Below are positions 49,001 through 62,839 of a DNA stretch of 64,000 bases, one piece after another (the first letter of the stretch is position 1; the number at the start of each line of letters is the position of its first letter). The notes under the pieces were generated by a model. The model saw only the letters and a list, made by a program, of their open reading frames with translations, was not told the DNA's origin and searched no databases. The DNA is from Adenanthera pavonina (lineage: Eukaryota; Streptophyta; Magnoliopsida; Fabales; Fabaceae). Both the position numbers and the translations under genes were made by a program. The DNA lies in contig JAIVEN010000014.1 in the NCBI GenBank assembly GCA_026686845.1, forward strand, positions 13,626,001 to 13,690,000. The letters are read 5' to 3'.

Positions 49001-49896
49001 CTCTGTAATCTTTTCAGGGCCAACCAAGAAGAAAAAGCTTGGTTGGGATCTTCGTCTGAAAATAGCGCTTGGAGCAGCCCAAGGTCTTGCATATCTACAC
49101 CATGATTGTTGTCCCCGTATCATCCACAGGGATGTGAAGTCATGTAACATTTTATTGGACGATGAGTTTGAAGCCCATCTCACCGATTTTGGCATTGCCA
49201 AAATTTTATGCCCCTCCAAGCCCCACACTTCAACTTTCATAATGGGGACAATTGGCTATATAGACCCTGAGTATGCTAGAACTTCCCGGCTCACTGAGAA
49301 GTCTGACGTGTATAGCTTTGGCATTGTTTTGCTTGAGTTGCTAACTGGGAGGAAAGCTGTTGACGATGAGTCCAATCTTCATGATCTTGTTAGTCCTCTG
49401 TCCAATCTAAAATCATCTATTTTGCTGCCATATGTGGATCATAACAGAGCTACTAGTGTACCTTAGTTCTTGCCATACTAGATGTCGATTATTTTGTTCT
49501 TGCCATACTAACTATATCTATCCTCCTTGTCTGTTTTAGATTTTGTCTAAGACAGCAGACAATTCTGTGATGGAAACCGTTGATCCTGTTATCACGGCCA
49601 CATGTAAGGACATGGGAGCAGTTAAGAAGGTTTTCCAGCTCGCTCTTCTGTGCGCCAAGAGACAGCCAGGTGATAGGCCAACGATGCACGAGGTAACTCG
49701 CGTGTTGGGAAGTCTTATGCCACTGAACTCCTCCGCATTACCACCTGCATCAGAACCGTCAGCAAAAGTGCCATGCTATATGGATGAGTATGCAAATCTC
49801 AGAATTCCACACTTGTTAAACTACCCATCTATCAGCACCTCGGATGCTCAGCTATTCCTCAAGTTCGGAGAGGTAATTTCTCAGAACCGGGAATAA
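43045..49896 (+). CDS. ER: ERECTA leucine-rich-repeat receptor kinase
   Basis: Twenty-seven exons, 43045-43120, 43730-43868, 43981-44052, then a series of mostly 72-nt LRR exons to 47689-47760, followed by 47881-47954, 48059-48190, 48529-48876, 49018-49388 and 49540-49896. They join to 976 codons, the length of Arabidopsis ERECTA. In order: signal peptide (MAFRSGLLLLAFLICFSF), LRR cap with the paired cysteine motif DYCVRRGVTC, about 20 LRRs, membrane segment near 580-601 (ILGIAIGVLLILLLMILMAA), kinase. The kinase has GHGASSTVYK, Lys676, HRDVKSCN (Asp773), DFG at 791-793 and GTIGYIDPEY, so it should be active. The tail DAQLFLKFGEVISQN is specific to ERECTA rather than ERL1/2. ERECTA senses EPF/EPFL peptides with TMM and BAK1-type partners, and sets stomatal pattern and stem growth. 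No lesion is seen. Confidence 0.96.
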
Positions 49897-52193
49897 GGAT
49901 CTTGAAAGAATTGAAGAACCATGTAGATATAAATTAAATTTAACCTGAATTAAAAAAACAAAAAAAGAAAAGAAAAGAAAGAGGAGAGTGGTAGGAAAGT
50001 GGAAAAAGTAGAAAAATATGTACGAGAATTTTAGTATCAATTGTTGTCCCTCGGAACAAGTTACATGTATAACCTTGCTTTGCAGTAATTCTCTTCTTGT
50101 ACTCGTTTGTTATTGCTTGTAAGTAAATTTTGTGACTGAGCCAGCGGATGGCGTACGCTCTTATAATATAGCATAAGGACGCACCGGGTCCACTTGGTGC
50201 GTGAAGAGCAATAATGTAGTGACTGAACACTGAACCTTAGCTGTGGGAAATCAGTCTTATCTTGATGCCGAAGATAGTCGGCAGGTTAGTCATCTCTGCT
50301 TAGAAGAGGCCAAAAAGAATAAAAAAGATCATCTCAGCTTTGAAAGTGGTCCACGGATGAACTATGAAATGAAATTACGGTATTGTGGTTTTCGAACAAA
50401 AGAGGATGACTTGACTTGACGTTGTATTCCGTCTGGTCTCTAAAGGGTGAATTATGGTCCCTGAACTCCGCGTGGGCGCGCAATACATAATTAAGACGTT
50501 GATCTAAGGATCCCTTTTTAAACCTCATTTTAATATGAAATTAATTTATTTGATCCGTCAACCCCATTTTGCATCTAATCTGTAATCAGCAATGTTTAAA
50601 TAAAAAGAGAAGCGAAACAGAATTAATATCCAAGTATTATGGAGAAATGCGCAATTTCCGCATGTATGTCTTAATCAGGGCAGCGACGCATCTTAACGGA
50701 TGTCTTCGATTTCCATTTGAATTTTAAACTGGTGTTACTGTAATAAATTTGAAAATATATTGATTTATATATATTTAATCAATAATACATGAGAGAGAGA
50801 GAGAGGGAGAGAAATATTGTTTAGCATTATAACCTGAATTACGATTACAGATTGAGCAAAGCTTTTATATATATGTAATATTAATACATTTGAATTGAAT
50901 TTAGATCCGTCGTATTGCAGTAACATTCAGAGAGAAGTAGGAAGGGGCATATCCTAATCAAGCGAGTCGTATCGAAAAAGGACAGACAAGGAGTTGAACC
51001 AAAATTTAACAGGTCCTGCTAATAATAACAATCTTTAAAAAAAAAAAAAGATTTCGCTCTTAGTAGTTTATTTTTTATAAAAATGTATGTCACTTTTAAT
51101 TTGGTAGTCAAATTGGTTCATCAGTTAAGAAAGAGGATGTGGGATTTTTAGATCTGTCATGTTTAATGTGGCATGCAAAAAAAAAAAAGGGAAAAAGACA
51201 TTTAAGGACTTTCATATAAAAATATTGTCAAATAAATAGTACAAGTGCTAAATTTAGTTGATTCGAGTTGGGAATTCAGTTTATAGGAGTACTGAATTTT
51301 TAATCTGGATTCTTGAAAGAAAATATCTTTATATAGGGATCCTTAAATGTCTTTCTAAAAAAAAAAAAGTGAAGCAAATACGGGCAAGTCATTCTTACAA
51401 ATTGCTCATGGAACAACCTTTGTACCTGAAATCGTATTCCGTCCCCTTTTATATTTAGCTGTTAGAGAAATGTAACAAATTTCTCTTATCACGTAGCTTT
51501 TTTGGCTGTTAACCTCGATCATGCACTAAAAAAATTCTAAAACGAAACTTACTTTGTTCCCCTAGTATGATTGTAGTTTGTCAGTGAGGTTAAAAAAGCT
51601 TAATTCTCTTACAAAAAAATAATTTTTAGACATGACCAGATAATAATTCTATAATAATAAAAAGAACATGAGTTATGATTTACTCGTATTATTATATATA
51701 GATTTAACCAAATAATGTGGTCATTGTAGCTCATTTTAAAAAGATGGAATTATAATGTCCATGAAAAATTGGATAATAAATGATGAATTATATATACCCA
51801 TTACGACGTAACGTTTTATTTTTGGGAGCGTGGCAATGGAATCGTTCCAGCTCCTAGCATCCACTCAAAGGGGCTAAACTAGTCAAACACAGGCTCAAAT
51901 GGAGTAACAGTCGCGGAGAAGGGTGAAAAATTTGAACTTCAAAACCAATCCCACGGTGCGTACGGTGGTGACGTGTCGAATACGAAATAAACACTCTGCA
52001 CCTTCGCCATTTTTGATTCCTACTCTACCCTCTTGTAGGGCGGGAACCCAAAATTTCTTCTCAACACATGCTCTTCTCTCTCCTTCTAGGGTTTTCAATT
52101 TTGAATTCATCCCCTTGACCTCTCCCTTACAATCTTCTATAGCATACCTGTATTGTTTGGGTCCCAGCTCATTTTCTGTTACAGTAGCACAAG
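49897..52193. other. ERECTA 3' flank, intergenic DNA and myosin leader
   Basis: The first ~230 bp is the ERECTA 3' UTR. A GA-rich run lies at about 50790-50812. From about 51920 the sequence becomes less AT-rich and pyrimidine-rich, typical of a leader before the myosin ATG at 52194. No gene is seen between. Confidence 0.45.
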
Positions 52194-55100
52194 ATGAATC
52201 TGCGTGATGGCTCCAAAGTTTGGGTTGAAGACAGGGATTTGGCATGGGTGGCCGCTGAGGTGACCGGCTTTACTGGCAAGCAAGTCCAACTTCTCACTGC
52301 TTCTGGGAAGAAGGTGAGGAGTTTGTTTCTGCGTTACATGCCTAGTTTATGTGTTACTCGCGTAAGAATGAATAATTCCGGGTATATTTTCAAATTTTTG
52401 GTTTCGGGAGGTGTGGTGTGCAGGTTTTTGCACTACCAGAGAAACTCTTACCCAGGGACGCAGATGAAGAGGAGCATGGGGGAGTGGAAGATATGACGAG
52501 GTTGGCTTACTTGAATGAGCCGGGAGTTTTGTATAATCTTCAAAGAAGATATGCCCTGAATGATATATATGTGAGTCTGCTACAAGATGATTGATCTCTG
52601 TTGTTAGTTATTTGAAGTTATTTCTTACTTTAATGGTTAGTTAAGCTTAGCCATAGGCATAATCATGGTGACGGTGTTCATAATTGAACTTTGTCTATGT
52701 ATTTGGAAAAAGATACACGTGACATGAGACTGAAAAAATAAGAAAAAGATGGTTGTAGACTTGGATATAGCAAATGGTCTTTGGGAACTAGGCTGGACAT
52801 TAGGGATTGACGAAGTATATTATTTGCCTCACAACTAACCACATGAGAGAAGTCTGGAAAAAGAAAAGCTACAAGTCCAAAAAATAATTGAGAGTTCTAT
52901 TTTATTTATTTATTTTTCTAGTTAAAGGTCGTGTATTTAATTTTACTTGATAGTTAGCCTTATCAAGTTACTTGCACAAATACATATTGACAAATAAGCC
53001 AACTAGCGATTTAAGTCTTGTCACTGTAAAAAATTCCTTGTAAAATATTATGTTATGCAGAAACATGCACTTTCTGCCTAACATTAAGGTCTACATTAAT
53101 GAAGACTTAGTGATGCGTCTTGATGGACAAATCTGACAAACTTGGTCAGTTGGTCTAACATAGTATACGACATGTGGTTGTCATAAATGATAATACATGA
53201 ATACCAGTTTTTGGAATTGCCATGCTGTACTTTTCAAGTGTGTTCTATGCCATTTTATGATTTTCTCCTGAAATGTTTGTCTTTGGTAGACATATACAGG
53301 GAGCATTTTAATAGCTCTAAATCCATTCACAAAGCTTCCTCATTTGTATGATATCCACATGATGGAGCAGTATAAAGGAGCTCCATTTGGTGAACTCAGC
53401 CCACATGTATTTGCTGTTGCTGATGCATCTTATAGGTTAGTGTGCTTCTATGCGATTTTATTAAATATTTATTATGACATATTTATTTCTTATTTTTATT
53501 ATTCTTTACATGACCTACTTCATGTTGTGAAATATGAATTTGCGAGCTTATGTTGGTCATGATCTAGAGCAATGATGAATGAAGGTCAAAGCCAGTCTAT
53601 TTTGGTCAGTGGTGAAAGTGGTGCTGGGAAAACTGAGACAACAAAATTGATTATGCAGTACCTTACTTTTGTTGGTGGACGTGCTGCTGGTGATGATAGG
53701 ACAGTTGAACAACAAGTTCTTGAAGTATGATATTAATGAATCCAATCAATCATGAACTAACAATCAAATTACTCTTCGTTTTCATTCTGGATATCAATAT
53801 TATATACTAATTCCACTACCTGATGCACTCAGTCCAATCCCCTGTTGGAGGCTTTTGGTAATGCAAGGACTGTCAGGAATGACAATTCAAGGTAAATTTG
53901 GTTCCTATTTTACTTGGTTATTTATTTCTACCCTACTTGTTTCCTTTTATGCTGATTTCCATATTTTGTTACTTTATAGGTTATTAGTTTTCCCCTCTAA
54001 GAAAAAATGTTTTGTCTTATTGTGTTGGCTGACTTATGGTGTTGTCACATTATATTATCTAAAGCATGTCATGCGTATTACTGACATGCTTTAGTCATTT
54101 TTGTTATCAGATCCATGCTAAATAAGAGTGGAATTTCAAGTATGCATGAAGTTTTAGAACAGATTGTTATTGAATGTCAATCTCTCTTGGTGAACAGTAA
54201 ATTTGGCGTGGCTGTGTCAACCACTTTTCCATTGAATGTATCGTTTGCAATGTTTGAATGGAATGTCAGTTCATTATGGCAAACTGTAAATTTGGTGTTG
54301 CAGTGTCAAACACTTCCATTGAAATTATCATTGTTTTGTTCCTTTACCCTGCTCATATGATGACTATGGTCTTTCCCCCATTTCAGTCGTTTTGGGAAGT
54401 TTGTTGAAATTCAGTTCGATTCAAATGGTAGAATATCTGGTGCTGCTATTCGAACTTACTTGTTGGAAAGGTCGCGAGTAGTGCAGATAACAGATCCTGA
54501 AAGAAACTATCACTGCTTTTATCAGTTGTGTTCATCTGAAAGGGTATTCAAAGTCTTATGCGGCATCTATCTGTTTTTGTTAATTGGTTCTTCAGTTCTT
54601 GTATTGCAGCATTTTGCCATGCGTGCTATTTTTTTTTTGGGTTGTGGTTAAAGCATTCAGAGTTATACTTTATCATTGGAATGCAATGTCTTTCAGGATG
54701 CTGAGAAGTATGAATTAGGACATCCAAGTCACTTTCACTATTTAAATCAAAGTAAAACGTATGAATTGGATGGAGTTAGCAGTGCTGAAGAATACTTGAA
54801 GACAAGGAGGGCAATGGATATAGTTGGTATAAGCCACGAGGATCAGGTATTAACCTTTGCCCATTATTGCCCATTTGTTTTGTTTTTGCTTTATGGGATA
54901 AAATTGTTCATGGGCCTTGTTTTACTTATGGTTATCCTACATTTGTATTATCAGGAAGCCATATTTCGCACATTAGCTGCAATTTTACATTTGGGGAACA
55001 TTGAATTTTCTCCTGGAAAGGAACATGACTCATCGGTAATAAAGGATGAGAAGGCAATGTTTCATTTGCAGATGGCAGCCAATCTCTTCATGTGGGTGAT

Positions 55101-58100
55101 TCATTTGAAATCTTGTTTATATAAAACTTATGTTGGCAGAATTATTTTTCTTTTGCTTCATTTGCATTTGTATGTAAAAATTAATATTTAATTAACTTTT
55201 CCTTGCATGCAGTCATGATGTCACTTTATTAGTTTATGACGGTATGACCTTGTAAAGTATGCAGACAGTGTATCAAACTAAAATTTGTCAGGGAAATGTT
55301 GGTGACAAGAATGACTAGGCAATGCTTTAGTAGACTTAATTTATTTCTTTTGGAAACAACTATTAGCATTTTAAAGATAAAAAGTGCAGATATTAAGCTA
55401 AGCACGTAAGTTAAGATAGTGATATAGCAGTTATTTCAGAATGAACTGCATTGGTCCCTTTGTTTCGTCCCATGCAATGTCAGAACTTTTATGATTTTGG
55501 GAAGCTGCTGAACCACTAAAGCTGGTGAAGTATAGTGTTGATGAGACACAAGTATCACAAGCTATTTGATGGCTTGAAGAATAGATTGTATTATTATGAT
55601 GATGATGATTATCATCATGAGTTTCATTGATTGTCATCATTTGTTGGTAGTACAATGGAAGTAAAAATATATTAAAAGAAAATGAGTTGGATGATTAGCA
55701 TCTATTTTGAGCATTATGCTCTATCATAGTCAGCAATTGATTAGCTTTGATAGTATGTCTAACTTTTACAAAAATTTGGGAGCTACAGAATATGGTAGGA
55801 ATAAAAGGATAATTGGTTTTGTTCTCTAATGGGATGGTTTACATTTCATGTTGTTCTTAAACTGTTTCATTGGCCCAAAATGAGTTTGATGCTGGGTCAT
55901 ATCTCCTTTAAGATGTAATGACAGGTCATAATTTTTATATTTTGGTTTTTGTCTGCTTTACTTATGACCATTCTTTTTACCTTCACTAGGTGTGATGTGG
56001 ATCTACTGTTAGCAACATTGTGTACTCGTTCAATACAAACCCGTGAAGGAAGTATTGTGAAAGCTCTTGATTGCAATGCTGCTGTTGCTGGTCGGGACGC
56101 ATTGGCAAAAACTGTTTATGCCTGCCTTTTTGATTGGTATTTTTATGGTCAATGGAGAATCAATGGTCATACCTGTTATGCCTTATTTAAGAGGGCTATA
56201 TTATTATTTTTTTTTCAGGCTCGTTGATAAAATCAATAGGTCTGTTGGACAAGATAATGATTCCAAGATACAAATTGGAGTTTTGGATATATATGGTTTT
56301 GAGTGCTTTAAGGATAATAGGTAAGTCATCAATTATATGCTTGTGACTTTGAGCAGGCGTGTTCTTTTTCTTGTGTGTACTGTGAAGAAATCAAGTGCAT
56401 GGGTTAACTCTGCATCTGTAGCTGAGACATTTTGATTAATTGATTATGCCTTTATTCTTGTGATATCATTCAGAGTCTAATTTTTCCTTTTCTTTGGAGT
56501 GGGTTAAATCTGCATTGTTATATATGGAACATTCTAATGTCTGGGTTTGAATAGGCATTCATTTTTGTGACTACTGTTTAAAGTTTTTCAATGATGTAAA
56601 AACCGGACTAGTAGGTCTAGCTGGAAAACCGGCGAACTGGCACTTGGTTAGGTCCTGAACTACCCCAAAAGCAGAGCTATACTGGACTAGTGCAGACCAG
56701 ATAAAACCAGTCATAACCATTCGGCCCATTAAAAACCGGACAGGCTCCAGTCTGACAAAAAGTATACTGCAAGCTTTGTCACAAAGTCCAATATGCCAGC
56801 CCAAAAGAAGGTGCCAGAAGCCCACAGAAAATTTAATAAAGCCCGTGCCCCCCCTTGCCTTTTATAGACTCCTTAGTGCAATTTCTTCTCAAAGCTAGCA
56901 ATGTGGAACTTCCCACATTACAACATCAAATAGTTCCCATTTTTATTTTCTGTCTTTCATACCTCTCACTTCCATTGTGTCATTTTCATTGTTCTTTTTG
57001 CACTCTACTATCTTGTTATTTGCTCTGTGTGCTCTTTGCTTTGAACTCTCTAGTCATTACTCTTATTGCAAGGAATGAAGCTGGGAAGGCAAAATAAATG
57101 GGTGGAGAAAATGAACAACAATAAAGCTTGCAATGGGAAGAAATGAACTGTGAAACATTGGCACTTTATATTTTTGTCCCATCTAATGGAATTATTTTAA
57201 TATTTCAATATAACTCATAACCCCGCTGACATGATAAACCCACCAATGTGACATGCACATTAGCAACAGTGTATTAGAAATATCTTACTCTTACATGTAA
57301 GGTGGGTAGTTTAAGCTTCATTTATTTTTCATATATATTACTTAAAATGCATTATTTTAATCATGTCCGGCTTGATCCTGGTTAGAATAATACAGTTAAA
57401 TCATTGAATCTTGAACCAGTGTTTTATTTGGTTCAATGCCCGATCTACTTATGAAAATGTTGAAATTTTTATCTATGTCCTTTTTTATTCCCAATTGTCT
57501 GTTCAAAATCTTAGCAACAGCATATGTTTCTATCTTGATCATTTTGGTACTTTAACTAGTAACAAAGGTGCTTAATGCTAGTGCTCAAACTTTGATTACC
57601 ATCATCTGTTTTGTTGATTCCTTTTTCATTGTATATCCATTATTAGATTGTGATTTTTATGCTTCTCTTGTTGAATGAAATTGTTAATTTTTGTCCACAT
57701 GATCTTCACTTAATCCAGCAACATTTTCTTCCAACAGTTTTGAGCAATTCTGCATTAACTTTGCAAATGAAAAGCTTCAGCAACATTTTAACGAGGTATG
57801 GAAGTGGGTTATTTATTATGCTATATAATCTGATGTCTCTAAGTTAATCTGTTAGTGTGATTTTATTATCTGCATCAAGTGGATTCAGTTTGTATTTTGT
57901 ACTTCTCTTATAATTATCCACTCTTTTCATTTGTTCCAGCATGTATTCAAGATGGAGCAGGAGGAGTATAGCAAAGAAGAAATTAACTGGAGTTACATTG
58001 AATTTATTGACAACCAAGACGTTTTAGATTTGATTGAAAAGGTTTTTGGTTTAATTTTTCTTATCCTCTTATTTAGGTAGAGATAATTTTAATCTGTAGT

Positions 58101-61100
58101 TCTGTATTTCATAGATGTCTGTCTATTTTTGCATATTGTGTGGGGAGCAGAACATATAGGTCTCTAATAATTGTGGCTGAAGAATATTTTACAAGCTATG
58201 ATTATCTGTTGATTATTAAAGCAGGCTAGAAATATTGAAATTTCTAAAAGAGGATTTCTATTAAGAAGCCTGCTAGTCAGATAGTCAACAGTGTATCAAA
58301 TCCCTGTTGTTGTCATATCCTGTTCTCTAGGCCTTATGTCTGGAATCACATCTCTGCAATCGCATCAAAAGAAAGTCATATAATTTTTTTTCTTATGATT
58401 GGATTCTGTTTGTATGTATGCCTTTAATTTTAGTTTTTGGCGGACTGATCTTTGCTGTCATTTGCAGAAGCCCATTGGCATCATTGCACTGTTGGATGAA
58501 GCTTGGTAGAATTTTAGTTCTTTAATATGAAATTATGAATTGTTTTGTTCTGCAGTTATTTATCTAATGCTCTCCTGTCAATTAGCCATAAGGTTGAATC
58601 TCCTCTTCTTGCAGCATGTTTCCAAAATCAACACATCAAACATTCTCAACCAAGTTGTTTCAGCATTTCCGGTCCCACCCAAGGTTGGCAAAGGAAAAGT
58701 TTTCAGAAAGTGATTTTACCATTTCTCATTATGCTGGAAAGGTGAGTTTATGCTGCGGTATTTTTGCTTATTCAATACATGAAGCCTTGTTATGCAAGAA
58801 ATTCAATGATCTGCTACTTTTATGCAGGTCACTTATCATACAGATAGCTTTTTGGACAAAAATCGTGATTATGTTGTTGTTGAACATTGCAATCTATTGT
58901 CTTCTTCCAAATGCCCCTTCGTGTGTCATCTTTTCCCTACGCTTCCAGAGGAATCTTCTAGATCATCATTCAAATTTTCTTCAGTAGCCTTCAGATTTAA
59001 GGTATGAGGATCTGTATCTAACTGTCTCTTTTTTTCATTCTCTCTCTTCCCCTGTGCCTTTTTTTTTTTTTAACTGAGGATTAAGGTCAGTTGATTCTGT
59101 TGAAGTTATGATGAATTCCAAATAAATGTGCTATATTAATGACGGGAGTAGTTTTATAGATTCTGTTTCTTTCATTAGAAAAATTTTCCACCAATCTGAA
59201 TTTTATTTCAATTGTTCAAGGAAAATGGTTTTTAAAATTGATTTAGGCAGCATTTCCACTTTTACTTCAGCCTATCTCTGTAGGCTTACTATCGTCATTG
59301 ACACCTACTATGAGCCAACATCATGATCAAAACTTTCCAAGGACTACAATTTTACCCAAATAAAAATTTTCTTTAGAGAAATTTTCCTATCAAACACACA
59401 CTCAAGTTTGTCTATTGGAAAATATTTTTCTTTAAAAAAATTTTTAAAAGGAATTTTTGTTTTGCCCTCAAATCCAACAGAGCCGTGATTAAGGGTGTGT
59501 TTGACACCACTTTTCAAACCTTGGTTTGGGGTTAAAACCAAGGTTTGATAAAATTTGGGTGTGTTTGGGAGAATTTTCCGTTTCCGTTTCAGAATCATTA
59601 TTTACCCAGAACCGAGGTTTGGAAGAAGCAGGAGGAATGCTGCTTTTCCGTTTTCCTTTTCTATTTCTATCTGGATTTATTTTAAAGTCAGATAAAAATA
59701 GACCAATAAAAATGAGAAAAAATAAAAAATTTAGGAAAATAAAATTTTCACAAAATATTTTCTATTTATTGACCAAAATGTCCCTTCAAAATTTTAACTT
59801 TTATAGATCATGACCTGTAAGAAAATATTATATCAGATATATTATGTTCTCAATTAAGTAAATGCAGATTAAATTTTAGTCCAAGGAAATTAAATTAATC
59901 ATGAAATAGAGTTTAAGCTCAATTTAGAGGAAAATTATGAGTTTTGTCAAAATCAATTTTCAAATAAATCATTCAAATATAAACACGTTAGTCAAAAACT
60001 ATTTTTTATCATAATTACGTTATGAAACCAATTCTATCAAAACTCATTCTTCACTAACTGAAAACCAAACGGGCCCTAATTTGGCTCAAAAATACTTTGC
60101 TATTTTTAGCCAGCTGTTGCAAGTTTGCATCACAATCTTTTTTCCTTAATAATGTTAAAGAGCTCTTTTCTGCTGTTGGTTGTGAGGCAATACTTTTGTT
60201 GTTGGGTATCTTTTTGCTGGAGGACAAATGGCACTAGCTACAAATGGTAGAAATTATGAATTGTTGAACCTTTTTGATGCTTTTTTAGAAGGGAAAGGAG
60301 CTTAACACTGTTATTTCTCTCGTTATTATGCCACCCAAAGTATATCATGGGGTTAGATAAGAGGATCCATTATTATTGTCAAATTTTATAGTTGAATGAA
60401 GTATTTGATCACTATTTCTCTGTTGCTGACCTTTTCTTTCAACTTTTCATTGTAACCTTAGCAACAACTTCAAGCACTGATGGAGACTCTTAACACAACA
60501 GAGCCTCATTACATACGTTGTGTGAAGCCAAATTCTTTGAATCGGCCACAAAGGTTTGAGAATTCAAGTGTGATACATCAATTACGCTGTGGGGTCAGTA
60601 GCTTAAACATTCCAGCTTCCCTTTGTTAATGGCTGTTATTAAACTTTGACTTCATTGATTGCTGTCCTGCTGATTATATTTTCACTTGTCAGTGACTGCA
60701 ATTGTTGTTACCTATATTGTGTTTGATAATATAATGTTTGATAATATTTCACATCTTGTAAAGAAAGACTTGATTTGTTATCTGCTGTGATTTACCTATA
60801 TTGTGTCTCTTTTCTTGTAGCCATCATTTTTGAACTGGTGTAATTGACTTTTAGTATGAGATGCAACTCACAGGGTACAGTAAGCTTATGACTCATGCTC
60901 AGTTTCTTGTGTTGATAATGTTCCAGTGGATTTAGCTAAATAGCTGATAATCAACCCTTGTGTGTTATATTTTCTTGCCATTTTGCCCATTGCAAAAAAC
61001 TGATTCTTTCTGCGTTACAGAAAGCCAATTTATGACAGGTTATAATATATGTCAAAATTATAAACAAAGTAAAAGAACAATCATATGGCATACAAATTGC

Positions 61101-61892
61101 ATAGTTTGACACTGGTCTGGCTGTATTGACCATTGGAAAGTGATGTAGCCTGGTATTATTGCCGATTAAAAGAGGGTAAAACCACTACAAGCCTCTTCAA
61201 TGAGTGATGGAAGAGGTAAAACAGGTGACAAAATTGACTATTCTCCCCTGAACAGTAGCTACTTAGAATGATGAAAAGAAAACTAGGAAAAGAAAGTTCC
61301 TTCTGTCATTAGAGAGGGTAGAGCTTTCCCATACCAAAACTACCCAATGCCTACCTTACACTAAGGCACACATCCCTAGATAGTAGTTACAGAGTGTTAA
61401 TTAATGGAGGAGTTAACAGTGGTCCCTTGCTTAGCTCTCTTCCTATCCTCATCCCCAATTCCCTTCCCTTTTACATTGTCTTTGGGTCTGCCCCTTCATA
61501 AACCCGGCCCATCTACTTACTGGGCTCATCAGAAAGACTCTTCAGGTAATAAGCATTTGATCAGCAGAAAGAATGCCTGCAAAATTTGGTGGAGCAGCCA
61601 GCGCTGTAGTTGATCTTTTTGAAGTTTTCAGATCAAAATGATTTTTGTAATGGTTACTTTAATGGAGTTTTCATGCAAATAAGTTCTGTAATCCATGTTC
61701 AATTATGCATGTCTTCGACTCTAGGTTTACTTCCTTGAAGGATTTTGTTGAGAACTTCTGTGTCATATTTCTATTTGCTCAGGGTGTCCTTGAGGCTGTT
61801 CGGATAAGTCTTGCAGGTTACCCCACTCGTAGGACTTACTTGGAGTTTGTTGATCGCTTTGGGTTAATAGCTCCTGAATTTATGGATGGCAG
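52194..61892 (+). CDS. class XI myosin heavy chain, motor part (3' end beyond window)
   Basis: Seventeen exons: 52194-52313, 52424-52570, 53290-53435, 53568-53724, 53833-53891, 54387-54543, 54697-54846, 54955-55091, 55990-56136, 56219-56320, 57738-57795, 57940-58041, 58468-58505, 58615-58741, 58828-59001, 60462-60593 and 61783-61892. They give 687 codons in one open frame, ending in phase 2. The start MNLRDGSKVWVEDRDLAW is the SH3-like myosin XI N-terminus. The motor has P-loop GESGAGKT at 153-160, switch I NDNSSRFGK from 206, switch II DIYGFE at 430-435, the actin-binding IRCVKPN region and LRCGGVLEAVRISLAGYP. It moves organelles along actin. Converter end, IQ motifs, coiled coil and DIL tail should lie past the edge. 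The subfamily letter cannot be set from the part seen. The next intron carries an LTR element. Confidence 0.93.
54195..54329. repeat. degenerate direct duplication in myosin intron 5
   Basis: About 48 bp beginning agtaaatttggcgtggctgtg near 54195 is repeated, with changes, near 54282 (tgtaaatttggtgttgcagtg). Both continue with acactt-ccattgaa type sequence. The spacing is about 87 bp. Confidence 0.65.
56590..57460. repeat. dispersed repeat in myosin intron 10
   Basis: Starts with aaaaccggactagtaggtc and ggaaaaccggcgaactggc, and ends near tcttgaaccagtg and ggttcaatgccc. These ends look loosely inverted and resemble the repeat at 16380-17030. This suggests an insertion that lengthened the intron. 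Boundaries and class are uncertain. Confidence 0.35.
59486..60079. mobile_element. MITE-like insertion in myosin intron 15
   Basis: The left end is ttaagggtgtgtttgacacc; the right end backwards is ttagggcccgtttggttttc, an imperfect inverted repeat of the hAT-MITE style. No ORF inside. A target duplication was not resolved. Confidence 0.45.
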
Positions 61893-62122
61893 GTCAGCTT
61901 ACTGAAAGCTCATATACACAGTTATTTAACTCTTGTATTCCCTGTATGTGTTGAAAAAATTCTGCTTGTTAGGATTATTGTTCCCAAAACCAAACTGATA
62001 AAAGGTGAGGGTCAAGGAGGAAGTCGTGGCTAAGGTTGAGGAAGTAGGCTTAACCAGATCATTGTAAATATTCACATATTCAATTAAAATTTTTGAAATT
62101 TATCAAACTACATCAATATAAG

Positions 62123-62470
62123 TGATGCAGAAAAGATAATTAGATAATTAGGATTTAAATAATTATTAGATTATTTAGATTTAATTTATTTTGAATTTAT
62201 TTTATCTTTATGATTTAATTATTTTGTTTAGATTTATCTTTATTTTATTTGTAGGATGCAGTTTAATATTTATCTTTTAGATTTAAACTATTTTAGGATC
62301 CTAGTTAGATTAGGATTTAGGGCTCCATAAATAAATATTAGAAACTCTAATTGTAGTTAGTTTTTCCTATTAATTGATTGTTGAGAGTTATTCAATGAGC
62401 TTCCCTCTTTTTCTTAAATTTCTCCTCTTCTCATCTATTTTCTACCATTTTCCTACCATGTTCTACATCA
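62123..62470 (+). repeat. 5' LTR
   Basis: The 348-bp segment opens tgatg and closes catca, the inverted TG...CA ends of an LTR. A TATA-like ataaataaata lies near 62327-62337. A primer-binding site follows three bases after the end. The partner LTR is outside the window, so the left boundary rests on these ends alone. Confidence 0.6.
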
Positions 62471-62473
62471 ATT

Positions 62474-62485
62474 TGGTATTAGAGA
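62474..62485 (+). promoter_or_regulatory. primer-binding site, initiator Met-tRNA type
   Basis: tggtattagaga matches the complement of the initiator tRNA-Met 3' end (tggtatcagag) except for one C to T change. It lies just after the LTR. Confidence 0.65.
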
Positions 62486-62839
62486 AGGTTTCCCCATGCC
62501 TTGACAAGCTCCCCTTACCGGAAAGCCACCAGAAAACTATCCGGAGCCCTAGCAACTTTACTGCCGAAGCCAAAACTTGTTGCTGCCAACGTTCGATCAC
62601 TCCACCACCGCCACCAGTCGCCTCACCAGCGAAAACCCGGCCTATCCACCGAACGCCGTCACCGGCATCCCGGCCACGTGCCCTCACGCGCCGGCCAACT
62701 TCCTTGTGTGTGGGCTTCACGCGCCCCATGCTCTACAGTACCCATATTCATTAGATTGCATTTTTTTCATTGTTTCTGAGGTGTTTTCGCACGATTTCTT
62801 TCATTCCTACTCTGTTTCTGACTAGCAGCAAGTATTTTT

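Noticed and set aside
49389..49466. Readthrough of ERECTA exon 26 into its intron as an alternative C-terminus
   Set aside because: It would remove the end of the kinase. The exon 27 junction restores the conserved frame ILSKT, so the readthrough is most likely just unspliced sequence.
62374..62825. Several frames of 80-126 codons in the LTR element leader
   Set aside because: They arise from a GC-rich leader, overlap each other in different frames and lack gag motifs, which begin further right.
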